Assembly: GCF_021347895.1 (NCBI RefSeq)
Contig: NC_067127.1
Span: 15,038,984-15,102,983 of the forward strand
DNA from: Acanthochromis polyacanthus
Lineage: Eukaryota > Chordata > Actinopteri > Pomacentridae
Length of the DNA: 64,000 nucleotides
Direction of reading: 5' to 3'
A program made the translations under genes and the position numbers. A model generated the notes under the pieces. The model had not been told where the DNA came from. It was given only the letters and a program-made list of their open reading frames with translations, and searched no databases. Below, one piece after another: positions 54,150 to 64,000 of the stretch (positions within the stretch are counted from its first letter, which is position 1; each line of letters begins with the position of its first letter).

Positions 54150-54203
54150 GTGGTTGCCTCTGATGGGGACATGCCCCTGATGATTTCCCCAGAGACCATT
54201 AAG
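54150..54203 (+). other. micu1: Candidate 54-nt cassette exon in micu1
   Basis: An open 18-codon stretch reading VVASDGDMPLMISPETIK, preceded by ACACAG (AG at 54148-54149) and followed by AAG then GTCTGC (gt at 54204-54205). Its length is a multiple of three and it fits phase 0 on both sides, as required between RSGFRDRK and VMEYEN. The pyrimidine tract is moderate and the donor is weak, as is common for regulated exons but also for false ones. I know of no matching insert in mammalian MICU1. Confidence 0.3.
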
Positions 54204-55003
54204 GTCTGCTAAAGAGGATAAACCCACACCAAAACATGTAATCATAACCAAACGCAGAGTGGAGTTCAATCAGTCATCTCTCTCCAAGTCTCTGTCCCAC
54301 ACTTGCTGATATCAAATTGAACTTGACAACAGCTTCAAAAAGTTAAAGCTGTAAAATGTTTTATTCCCTTTTTCTCCTGGGACTTTCTGTAGTGTACACA
54401 ATCATTCACTGTCACACAAAATACCCACTTGTGTGGAACACACTTGTTCTAAACACACACTGCTCTGGTAATTTACCAGCTATGTCGCATCTGTTTAAAA
54501 CCTTCTGCTGAAAAATAGATGAAACTGTCAAAACAAACGCTGGTGTCGTTTATGTGCGTAACAGTACTGAATAAATCGTCTTGTATTCCATGCTAGCAGC
54601 ACGACGTGTCAGTGATGCCATGCTGATGGTTTTTGTTCTTACGCGTGATGTCCACAGCTTTATATGGCTACAGTAACTTAGCAGTCTGTTTTCATGTTGT
54701 CTTGTCAGTCAGTCTGACCCTGAAAACACCTGATTTCCTGTTTGGACTGTGTGGTAGTTGAGTCAGGAGGTTAATAAACCTCCCCATCAGGGCTGACAAC
54801 TGACTGCCGCCTGCTTCCTCACTCTTGTCACTCCCTCATTTCTTCTGCATCGTCTTAACTCTCCTTCGAATTATTTAAATTGCTACACTCGTGCTTGAAA
54901 TATTGCTGGTTCTTTCATCCTGTTGATGTTTAGCATTAGACTGGTGCTCATGCTTAATGTGTGGAGCTTGTGTCATTAATTGTGCCTCCTGTCTGGTTGG
55001 CAG

Positions 55004-55166
55004 GTGATGGAGTATGAGAACAGGATAAGGGCTTACTCAACTCCAGACAAGATTTTCCGCTACTTTGCCACGCTGAAGGTCATCAGTGAGCACGGGGATG
55101 CTGAGGTTTACATGACACCTCAGGACTTCATACGCTCTATCACACCTAATGAGAAGCAGCCTGAGA
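55004..55166 (+). CDS. micu1: micu1 third coding exon (start of N-terminal EF-hand lobe region)
   Basis: Acceptor TGGTTGGCAG (AG at 55002-55003), donor GAGA then GTGAGT (gt at 55167-55168). Length 163 nt, phase 0 in and phase 1 out. Residues 121-174 begin [20 protein letters not shown] and contain [20 protein letters not shown], then [14 protein letters not shown]. The segment is almost the same as human MICU1 ([25 protein letters not shown]; then [20 protein letters not shown]). It forms the part of the N-domain just before EF-hand 1 and precedes the calcium-binding loops, which are not in the window. Confidence 0.97.
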
Positions 55167-57989
55167 GTGAGTATCTTTTTTATCTTCCACTGCTTTTGCC
55201 ATCTTTTAACACTAATGTATTTACATATTTACTGGCATACTCAATGTTTTCTGTTATTTTGCTCATTCATTTATTTGTTTGGCACTGTAGGCTCAAAATA
55301 AGTCTAATCCTGCACTTCATCCAGAATCTTAAGCCAAGATACACCCTGAAAATCTTGCATATGTGACAGTACATGCTTAAAAGTTGTTTATGGTCATCAC
55401 TGTCAAGGGTAAGATGTTTCCAGTTAAAGATCATGTTGCCCCCCTTCCCAGAGCATTACCCAACACTCCTTCCCTCGTATTCTATCCAGCTACAGGGACA
55501 CTTCACACACGCTTGCCAATTCTGGACTTGTGACAATTCGTGGTATAACGATACCACTGACTGTGAAATATGAGGGGGGAGGGGTGACAGAGCTGTCTGA
55601 TCCCGCTGAGTTGAGGGAATCACGACACAGCAGTTGCTATATCAATTAACGGGTTCAAACCGGAGCAGATCTCATGCGTCACACATGGAGCCAGTAAGAG
55701 ATATTTGATCTTCAGCCATGGGAGGGCTGTAAAGGCAGCGAGCTTAACTTGGATCGCCCCATTCTCATCTTTATCTGTCATTATTATTCAACATGAAAAT
55801 GCAGTTAGACTCCTGTGACATTTTATTGGATGGGAATACATTAGCCTCCATCACAGACTTGCGGTTGAAATCTTAGAGTGTGAGGAGTGTTACTTCTGGA
55901 GCCTTCATTCACAGTGAAAGAGTCAAGGCAGCAGTTAGCACCTAATAAGGACTTATCTGGGCCTGTCACGTCTATGCTGCCATTCCCGCTCACCTCAGTA
56001 CTTCCATCTGTTAATCATGTTCAAGACTTCACCTAGAACAGTACTCTGCCGCCCCATGTCACGATTCCCCAGCTCTTCATTTCTTTATCTTGCCTTTTGC
56101 TCTCCAAAACTGGTATTAAAGTAATGAAGAACTGAGCTCTGCTGCATAAGCAAAGGTTCAGCTAACCTGATGAATAAGCCAAGAGAACCTACAGTTTACA
56201 GCCATTTCACTCTTTTTAAAGGCCTCCAACTAAGTAAGCTTAACTAATTACAACCCGTTTTATAGTCTGAGTTGCTGACAACAAATTGATGCATTAGTGT
56301 GCTTTTATTGTTTTAATGCTCAGCTTCTTTGCCAGAGATGATGAATTACCTACAGATTCGATAAATTACTTATAAGATAGTTTTATCTGCCTTTTTATTT
56401 TGAATTCTTGTTTGGATGGGGTCTGGAGATACAAAGACAGAATAGTTAGAAAAACTGCATCCCAGCTAAGACACTAAATCTTAGGTCATGGCATAAAGTA
56501 ATCCCCAAACCTGACGGTGTAGCCCTGCAATGGCTAATAGTAATGATTTCAGATGTTTAAAGCAAATTGTGAAGTAAAGTTAGGATTTTTTTTTTTTTTG
56601 GTGCAACCCAGTGGTTAGGGTGCATGACACTTGAGCTAGAATGCCCTTTGATTTGACTCTTGGCCAGACAGATCTTTGCTGCATGTCATTCCACTCCTTT
56701 TATTTCCTTACATTTCCCATCTATCTCTACTGTACTATGAGAAAGCAATGCAATTTAGACTCAAGTAAAAAAAAAAAAAAAAAAGAATCAACTGATTTTT
56801 ATTCCTAGGATGTTTTTCCCTAAAATTTCATTAGAAGAAGGCAGCTTTTTTTACACTTAAAGACTTTGAATTGTAACAGGCATTGTTTGGTGAAGAAATG
56901 TGGGCTTTCGTTCAGCGATCCACCTCTGGAATCTGAATCTCTGTTGTTGATGGTAATTGACCTGTAGTTAAATCAGCAGAAGACTTATTTCCAGAGGTCT
57001 TGGTTGTGATTAGATTTCCTGAAATGCTGATAAAGCCAACTTCAAATGAAATTCATTCATTTAATTCGTTCAGTTTAAGGACATTATAATCCAGGTCACA
57101 CCCTCCCTTTAGTTAAGTTTATTTAAGACAGGCCAGTCTTTCTGTGTGATGTAAAGAACCTTGTGTGCCCTGTAGAATACTGCATGCTTCAACCTGTAGC
57201 ACAGGAGAATTGCTGCATTACTTAGAAAATAGTCACCTCAGCCAGGGTTTTTTAGTTGAATTATCTTTGTTTGGAGGGTATGAATGTCTGTTTTACACAA
57301 AATGCATAACTCATCATTACATCTTTATTTGACTGAGTTTAGTAAAATGTGCTGACAGTCACATTTTATTCTTCCTGTCTTTGCAGGGAGCAGAATTCTA
57401 ATAAGCAAAAAAATGAGTTGATGGCTTTTGCATAGAAAGATCTGACATAAATATACAGAGATTAATAGACTAAACAATCAGTGTATAATGAAAGCTACTC
57501 ATTTTCAGCATATCACTAGCTTTGCTTCACTGAGGTGATTAACTGTGTTAGCATGGTATAATGACAGTGATTTATAATAAACACAGACACCTCCAGATAC
57601 TAATTTCAAGCTATGCTGTATATGAATACAAATAATAGATACTGTTGTTCTTGATTTGTGCTGCTGACCTGAATCGATAAAATATACCAATGTTTCAGAA
57701 GTGTGTGGTAACCGATGATGTGGACAGTCAAAGCTGAATGCTGGTGATTGTTTGTTTTAAAGATCTAGATAAATGGAAATGCGTTGCTAATGACTATTAT
57801 TACTCTCTAGCATATGCCATCAATTACCAGAGGTTTGGTAACGACACCAAGTAAATATAATCGCTGTGCTTCATGCTAACATAATTCTTGTTGCCCCTGT
57901 GTTTGTACCTAGTCTGCCTCACATCTGATTTGTTAGAATATTTCATCTTAATCTGCATGTCTCTATTTATTTCTCTCGTTCTTTTTCAG
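55167..57989 (+). other. micu1: micu1 intron 4
   Basis: A 2823-base intron. It contains a tRNA-derived SINE (56600-56784). No other recognised feature in 55.2-56.6 or 56.8-58.0 kb. Confidence 0.92.
56600..56784 (+). mobile_element. tRNA-derived SINE with poly-A tail
   Basis: The A-box-like part GCAACCCAGTGGTTAGGGTG is followed by a degenerate B-box region, then the conserved fish SINE body TTTGCTGCATGTCATTCC, a CCCATCTATCTCTACTGT block, and an 18-base A tail (56767-56784). A 15-base T run directly precedes it. It matches an abundant teleost SINE type from memory. Several substitutions suggest an old copy. Confidence 0.8.
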
Positions 57990-58033
57990 ACCTAGGTCTG
58001 GATCAGTTCATTGTGAAACGCTATGATGGGAAG
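57990..58033 (+). CDS. micu1: micu1 fourth coding exon (NLGLDQFIVKRYDGK)
   Basis: Acceptor TTCTTTTTCAG (AG at 57988-57989), donor GGGAAG then GTAAGA (gt at 58034-58035). The 44 nt complete the split Asn codon and encode residues 175-189, ending RYDGK; human has HLGLDQYIIKRFDGK. The exon leaves in phase 0. In mammals this junction is where the optional EFWQ microexon is inserted before KISQ, and the matching microexon is found here at 61858. Confidence 0.97.
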
Positions 58034-59040
58034 GTAAGAAATGGGTGTCTTAGTGGTAAAGATCTATCATGGATGTCAGAAGTAGGGGGTTTATAATTAT
58101 TGCTTAGTTTAATCTTTTGAAAGTAAGCATTGAGGGATTTTGTAAATATATTGTAGCCCAAATTATTATTTAATTTCCCCAGAAACCTATGGGCTAATTA
58201 TGCATTATGAGCATTTCTTTCCTTCTCACTACACGGCTTGCTAGTTTCCCAGAGGGGGTTTAATCCCCAAATGACCAAAGTGAAAAAATGGCTTAAAGAC
58301 TCAGTTCATCCAAAATACAAAAACGTAATTTTCTCACTTGACCTGAATTCCTTGTGTTGGTGTCTGACCGTTCAGATCATTTCAGTTTTATGTTCTGAGG
58401 TTTTAAGAGGTCTGTCTCTTAAACTTCTGGCTCTACCCCACTACAATGAAGGTGTTAATGTCCCTGAAGCGCTAAAAATACGTAGAAAAACTTAACATTA
58501 ACACGTTACTCTGGACAATAGCATTGTACAAATGGATTTTATTTTTTTGGAGTCGTAGGTGGTTCCAAGTAAACTCAGCATTCAGTAACAAAATGCTAAA
58601 ATTAATATAAACTTTTTAATGAAGTTATCTCTTCATAGTCTCATCAGAATTTTTATTTTTCTGAATGTCTTAAATCCAAAATATTGATCTTATTTTCATA
58701 CAGAAAAGATAAGGCATCTACACTTGATAATCAGGCTTTATAACCCCAGAATACATTAAGGGTTTTATCTGTTCATGACTTTTAGTATTAAAATATGCCT
58801 ACACAGGGAAGGAATTACAAAGGTGGTTTTCAAAAATGATGGTCTTATCTCACTGTGGTAGTGTGAAATAACATGACAATAAAAGCTGTGGCTTTTATTA
58901 TCTCTTGAACAGAAATAATCAGTGTCAGCTTCAGGTTAACTTCTAAATGCCTATCAAGACACAGGCAAATTTGTATGTACACTAAAGCAGTTTAACATTT
59001 TTTTTTAGCTAGTTTAAATACATCTTTTGCTAAATGTCAA

Positions 59041-59130
59041 ATTTTATGTCAGTGTCAGATTTATTTATATACCACTTTTAAAGACCTCTGGCCAACCAAA
59101 GGGCTTTACAGTAAAATAAATCAACAGTAT
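59041..59130 (+). repeat. Teleost interspersed repeat fragment
   Basis: The pattern TTTATTTATATACCACTTTT... CCAACCAAAGGGCTTTACAG followed by TAAAATAAAT is a commonly seen fish repeat block. Short and decayed; class unknown. Confidence 0.5.
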
Positions 59131-59929
59131 GAGAACAAATATATATGTATGCAATATTATCCAAAATCATAATGAAAATCTTATCGTCCAAAATCTAGCT
59201 ATTGTTTCATTCAACCATCTTTCAGGCAGGAATGGTATTGAAAGAAGAGGTTCAGTGCAACTACAAATATAGTATAAATACAGTAGTACGAGTGGAGATA
59301 AGTAGTTGCCATAGAAATAAACAAATTCTTCAGGAACAGTGAGGTTACAGGACTGTAAAGGAAGGCATATGAAAAGAGAGAGTGGAGAAAACACATTTGG
59401 GAAAGAATGCTGAATTTTTTAGCAAATGTCCCCATACTACTGATAGAAACACAAATGTAATAAATTTAGGTAATATTCCTGGGTTATTTAGTTGTTTGTT
59501 TATTTCTGTTGATACCTGGCAAAATGTGCATAAGTTAGTTTTTATTAAATTAAGCAGCAATGTAAATGATGAATGTTGTTTTTTCCCCCCACTGATGCTA
59601 CCCTGTATACTACATTTTGCATTGCCCATGTCTTTCCTTTTGGTCCAGCTTTACTGTCCTCCTTGCTTTCTAATTCTGAACTAATAATATGAATAATTTA
59701 CTTTCCAAATATTGTTTGAAAAAGTTTTAAAGGGCAATGAAGGGAAATTATGTCTTCAACCTGTTGAAGGATCTTTTGACCATCTGTGTTTTTATCTCAA
59801 AGCGTTCAGTTAATTAGATCTAGAAAAGCATCTTTACCAGAGCACTTCCACACCTAAGACAAACTGAAATTGGGACAAGTACAAAGTGAGGCTGCTTACG
59901 GTCTAATGACCTTTTTAAAGACAATGACA

Positions 59930-60135
59930 GCAAGTGAATTCAATTCAATTCAGTTCAATTGAGTTTTATTTATATAGCCTCAATTACAGTCAAATTGTCT
60001 CAAGACGCTTTACAGAACCCATATGCCTGACCCCCAGAGCAGAGTGAACCTTAGTGCCTGTGGCCACAGAGTGACTAAAAGGAACTAGCCTGCTTGCTCT
60101 AAGTGATTCCGTTTCTCTGGTCACAGGCAGGAAAA
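59930..60135 (+). repeat. Teleost interspersed repeat fragment
   Basis: Contains CAATTCAATTCAGTTCAATT, TTTTATTTATATAGCCTCAA, a CTCAAGACGCTTTACAGAAC block, a GACCCCCAGAGCAGAG block and the GGTCACAGGCAGGAAAAA end, in the order of a very common fish repeat. Confidence 0.65.
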
Positions 60136-61760
60136 AAGGAGCCATATATATAAATCACCAACATCATTATTTTCGTCACTGCTTTCTCCAATATAGATTT
60201 GTCACCATTACTGCCCCCTCATAAATTTCAGGGAGTGTCTTTCACACCCAGTAGCCAACCATCCTCATTCTTTTATTACTAGCTAATCATCAACGTAATA
60301 ATTGTAAATTCTAACCTCATCACAAAATTCATCTGCCCCTAGGTTGGTATGAGTCTTTACCTAATTCCATATTATAGTCAGATGAATCACAGAACGTCAG
60401 TGAGGCTAAAGAGAGACTGCAGTCCATTTCATTAGATTCTTCTTTTACTCCCTAGATTGCTTCTTCTGCAGTTCAGTTTTGCCCAGCATTATGTTTTGTG
60501 ACTGATTCTCCAGAACATTTACTCTCCCATATTTCAAAAGTCTATTAACTAAAGAGCTTGGGCTGTACACTAATTTAAAGTAAAAGTAAAAATCCGTAGC
60601 AGCCCAAAATCAAAATGGAACAGTCTTCATTTATGGCCCTTGTCGCTTATGTAAATGTCATCCTTATCTCTAGGCCTCGTGTTTCTTTATTTGCCATGCA
60701 AATCTTCTGACACATGATCCCTTCTGGTACTGTATTTAGCTTTGGTTGTCTCCTGAGATTTTCCTGCAGTGGCCAGGGAGGTTAGAGCACCCCTCCCTCT
60801 CCGGCTCTGCTCAGCCCCTTTTTTACCCATAGACACGTGCCCCGCTCTCATTGGTTTAATGTTCACATCTAGCTAGTTGGAAGATGAATAAACCACCACT
60901 GTTTCCTGTCAAGAAGCCACGAAATCGAGTTCATGCGCAACTAAAAAGTGCAATGAATTAGACCTAGATGAAGTGGCCACCGCAAGTACGTTGGTGCAGT
61001 ATCTGTAGTGTGTAAATCATGAAGTTGATGGAGGGTGTGGTGAAGTAAAAAGGGGGTTGGGTGGTAAAGTTTGATGGAAGCTGAAGTCCATGGCAGAGAG
61101 CAGTACAGTAGTGTGTGAGCATAAGAGAGCTCTCTTAAAAGACCTCTGTGTCTCACTTCCCAGGATTTAGTTTTATAAATAGCCAAGCCAAACAACAGAC
61201 TGTCACATACGTACTGTTTGGCCACAGTTCAGTGGAATAATATGTACAAGTGTAGATACTGTAAACCTCTCACTCCATTCCTCTCTCCACCCTATCCTGC
61301 TGGCACTAACTTGTTCCAGGTTCAGTCTATATGTAAGCCAATCATCACATGCCTAACAGGGTTGACCACATATGGCTAACAACTGTTGTTCATCTTAACT
61401 CCACCATTTTTTTCTCCATGTTTATGGGAACACTGTTGTCGTAGAAGTCCTTAAATGGTATTCCTTGTGTTTACTTAAATTGCTACGTCACTCTTTTCTC
61501 CTAATTCACTGCATCACTGTGATTTCTTCTCCTACCTTTACCATGTTGGCATGCGTTCAGCTGCCATAATGTTGATGTGACTTGACATTGCGAACTGTTG
61601 ATTACTCTCTCATGCTCTTATCAACCATCCTCTCTTCCTCACATAACAAATAATAATCCCTCCATTTTCTCTCTTCCCCTCCTCGTGAATAACCATCATT
61701 CTGAACTCCCCGTCTCCCACTTTTTCTCTGCCTCCTCCCCCATTCATTCAATCTACTGAT

Positions 61761-61855
61761 CCCCCGTTCTCCTCCCCGTCCCTCCTCCTCCTCTGTCTCC
61801 CTCCCTCCCTCCCTCCCTCCCTCATCTCCTTCCCGTTCTGCCCCTCCCTCTCTGC
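61761..61855 (+). promoter_or_regulatory. micu1: Extended polypyrimidine tract of the micu1 microexon
   Basis: About 95 bases with only a handful of purines, including a (CTCC)n run at about 61797-61821, leading into TCTCTGCAG. Very long pyrimidine tracts upstream of microexons are known to bind PTBP-type repressors and U2AF; here that is inference. Microexons of this size need such intronic help because the exon is too short for exon definition. Confidence 0.65.
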
Positions 61856-61857
61856 AG

Positions 61858-61869
61858 GACTTCTGGCAG
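61858..61869 (+). CDS. micu1: micu1 12-nt microexon (DFWQ; MICU1.1-type insert)
   Basis: GACTTCTGGCAG is bounded by TCTCTGCAG (AG at 61856-61857) and GTATGG (gt at 61870-61871). It encodes Asp-Phe-Trp-Gln in phase 0 directly after RYDGK. Mammalian MICU1.1, the skeletal-muscle splice form, carries Glu-Phe-Trp-Gln at exactly this junction and is reported to raise calcium affinity and mitochondrial uptake in muscle. Position, size, phase and three of four residues agree, with a conservative E-to-D change. The next constitutive exon (KISQ...) is not in the window. Whether the microexon is spliced in muscle of this species is inferred. Confidence 0.9.
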
Positions 61870-64000
61870 GTATGGGGTGTGTGCCGAGCAGCATGTGTGC
61901 ACCTGAATGAAAAACTGCACTTAGTATTCACTACCTACTCCCTTCTTCTCCTTTGTACTTTATTTCCTCTTCTCTCTCTGATGGCTCTCTGTTTTTTTTT
62001 CTTCTATTTTTTGATTACTTACTCTCTCACTCCTCTGTAGTGATATGGAGGGCATAGCTATTCTCTGTTGTTAGTTCAGGGGAACGGCTAAGTAAATAGT
62101 TTTTCTGTATTTACCACATCTCAGCTTCAGCAAGTGTAGGACCAGAGTCATGTTGTCAATTAAGTTTATGATCGCTACGTATAGGAGATCAGCCAAACTG
62201 TGCATTTAATACATGCATTTCTCTAAAGACATCTGTGGACTGCCAATGAATGCAAAATTTACATCTAGCTTTACTCTCACACTGTAAATCTGTTGTATGT
62301 TTTTTACATTGTCAGGCCACTGCAAGTAGAAAAAGCCACACCACTGTAATTATGTATAATAAGCAGATTATGTCATGGTCATCGAAAGTGTTTGTCACTA
62401 ATTGGCTGGTCATCAGTTTACTCGCAGTGCAACAGTGCATTAAACTGGACATAATTAATAGTAGCTGTGCTCCCAACTCCATTTCAGTGATGACCACTTT
62501 TAAACAAACTTTAAAAACTGGTTTGCAGTATCAATGCATGCTGTAATACACTCTGAGGTCTTTCTGCCTGTTAATTTTACATACCAAGTCATTTAGGTAA
62601 AAATATTTATTAGCCGCATCCTACTTTTAAGTAAGAGTGCATTGGAGAAACTGATTCAAAATTTCTAATGCACGCATTTATGTCGGTGAGTTTAGATAAA
62701 TGAGTCCTGACCTATAAGCTTTGTCTCCTGAATGATCTGTCCTTTAAGCAGGGTTGAATGCTTCTGTCAGTCAGGATGATATGAAGATAAGATAAGCTAA
62801 CCGTAGGAAAGAGCAGGCTGCAACCTGTTTACTATATAATGACTGGGAGGGTCATGAACCGAGGTAGACACACATCGCATTGTGTGTGTGCTTTTATCAA
62901 ATAGGCAAACTCAAACTCTGTGTTGTCATTGGGCATTGTGTTGGAGACCCTCCCAGTGCCCTTTGTATAGTTTGTCAGAGACAGCTGCATGCCATGCCTT
63001 CCCTGCTGAATTATTGAAAGTGAAGACTATACTTTGCCTCGACAGGGATTATTAAAACGCTGCGGCACTGCTGCATAATTTACATTATGCTAGTCAGTTC
63101 CCCAATGTAAAGTTCACACAAATTTATACTGAAATTTTATCTATAAAGTTAAGTCTTGCAAAGCTGAGATGCAAAGAGCAGCTACAATAATTCATTTATA
63201 GATTATTGGTCAGTGCCAAATCATAGAAGTGCTGTTCCCCTGCACTCCCTCTGTCTTGCTTTACCAACACTTTTTCTCCTCATCTTTTCATTTCTTCTAA
63301 GAAATACCAGCTATAGCTTTTCACACGCTTTGGCGCTCTAGCCGTTTTCCCAGCATGCACTGCTCTATTGCCTGTGTCTCAGAGACAAAGTAGCTGGTGG
63401 TGGCGCCCCCTTTCTGCGCATGGTGGCATCACAGGGTGGTTTTGGACCCAGGAAATGGCTCTGTTAGCTGATGTCAAGGCTGTGTTGATGTGCTTGATGA
63501 CCTTCACAAATCCATCCTCTGGATTGTCCAGATGTCAGTGCTGCATGATATCTCTAGAGCATGGTTTAGAATTACTTAAGGCAGGTTCTGGTCTGTACAT
63601 CTAAAATGTATCCAAACTGTTTCTATGCTGTGGCGCTCGCTCTCTGAAAAGCCACACTGTCTTCAGCGTGACCTGCCACGACTGAGAGTGACCACCTGTC
63701 ACAGAGGGACTGTGGATGGGGCTGCTCCTGTGGGAACAAGCCACTTGTCATGTTTTCATGTTCACCCTTTCTGATTTCACAGGGAGCTCTCGGGGGCCAC
63801 TGTTTTAACTGTCACAGCTTTGTTTTTATATCCTCACATTCTCATGTGCTTTCTTTAACCTCTCTCTGTTTTGGTGTCTGGAAAACACAGAGAAGATCTT
63901 CTCACACTTTCTTTCTCCCATTTCTAGTCTATTAGAGGTTGGATTGTCTGTAAATTTGGTCAACTAATTCAGTTCACCCTCTCCTCTTATGAGACAGTTG
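61870..64000 (+). other. micu1: micu1 intron downstream of the microexon (partial)
   Basis: I looked for an exon beginning with codons for KISQERE and found none, so the intron runs off the right edge. It is a unique AT-rich sequence with a few short open frames (for example 62250-62546 and 63368-63604) lacking homology or splice context. Confidence 0.75.
61891..61895 (+). promoter_or_regulatory. micu1: GCATG element 22 bases downstream of the microexon (RBFOX-type)
   Basis: GCATG is the core RBFOX binding motif. When it lies shortly downstream of an exon it usually promotes inclusion, in muscle and neurons. The position fits the tissue pattern known for mammalian MICU1.1. A single pentamer occurs often by chance, so this is only suggestive. 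Confidence 0.35.

Larger units (their letters stand above)
52263..55003 (+). other. micu1: micu1 intron 3
   Basis: A 2741-base intron. It contains a long teleost repeat (52870-53590), a candidate 54-nt cassette exon (54150-54203) and an acidic open stretch at 52484-52521 that could be a cryptic exon. The rest has no recognised feature. Confidence 0.9.
58034..61857 (+). other. micu1: micu1 intron upstream of the microexon
   Basis: 3824 bases. It contains two fragments of common teleost repeats (about 59041-59130 and 59930-60135) and ends in a long pyrimidine tract. No gene or RNA recognised elsewhere in it. Confidence 0.85.

Noticed and set aside
63885..63915. CACAG followed by AGAAGATCTTCTCACAC as a possible next micu1 exon
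   Set aside because: The translation does not give the conserved KISQERE start, and no donor or homologous continuation follows.

Overview
This window is vertebrate nuclear DNA, almost certainly from a ray-finned (teleost) fish. It has spliced genes with GT-AG introns, long AT-rich introns, GT/GA microsatellites, Tc1-like transposons with IR/DR ends, hAT relics and repeat families that I recognise from teleosts. No operon, CRISPR array or prokaryotic gene organisation is present. I cannot name the species.

The coding content is the 5' parts of two functionally linked genes arranged head to head. On the minus strand is mcu, the pore subunit of the mitochondrial calcium uniporter. Its first coding exon is at 39491-39607 and its probable second exon at 11909-12019; the rest lies beyond the left edge. 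On the plus strand is micu1, the EF-hand gatekeeper of the same channel. It has a probable 5' UTR exon ending at 45659 and coding exons at 50853-51016, 52067-52262, 55004-55166 and 57990-58033. A 12-nt microexon follows at 61858-61869 and encodes Asp-Phe-Trp-Gln, the counterpart of the mammalian muscle-type MICU1.1 insert. The EF-hand exons lie beyond the right edge. The two CpG-rich 5' regions are about 5.8 kb apart.

Layout: 1-11908 is mcu intron 2 and holds Tc1 copy 1 and a LINE fragment. 12020-39490 is mcu intron 1 and holds Tc1 copy 2, a hAT element nested in an older Tc1 relic, an interspersed repeat and microsatellites. 39731-45459 is the intergenic spacer with a 386-bp MITE. 45660-64000 is micu1, whose introns hold a tandem duplication, a hAT/BED-finger relic, a long teleost repeat, a tRNA-derived SINE and the microexon.

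The most interesting points are the MICU1.1-type microexon with its long pyrimidine tract and a nearby GCATG, a possible 54-nt phase-0 cassette exon in micu1, a micu1 start codon apparently created across a splice junction, two nearly identical Tc1 copies flanking mcu exon 2 with different frameshifts, and a hAT insertion inside a Tc1 terminal repeat. Family names rest on recognition from memory; no database search was run.
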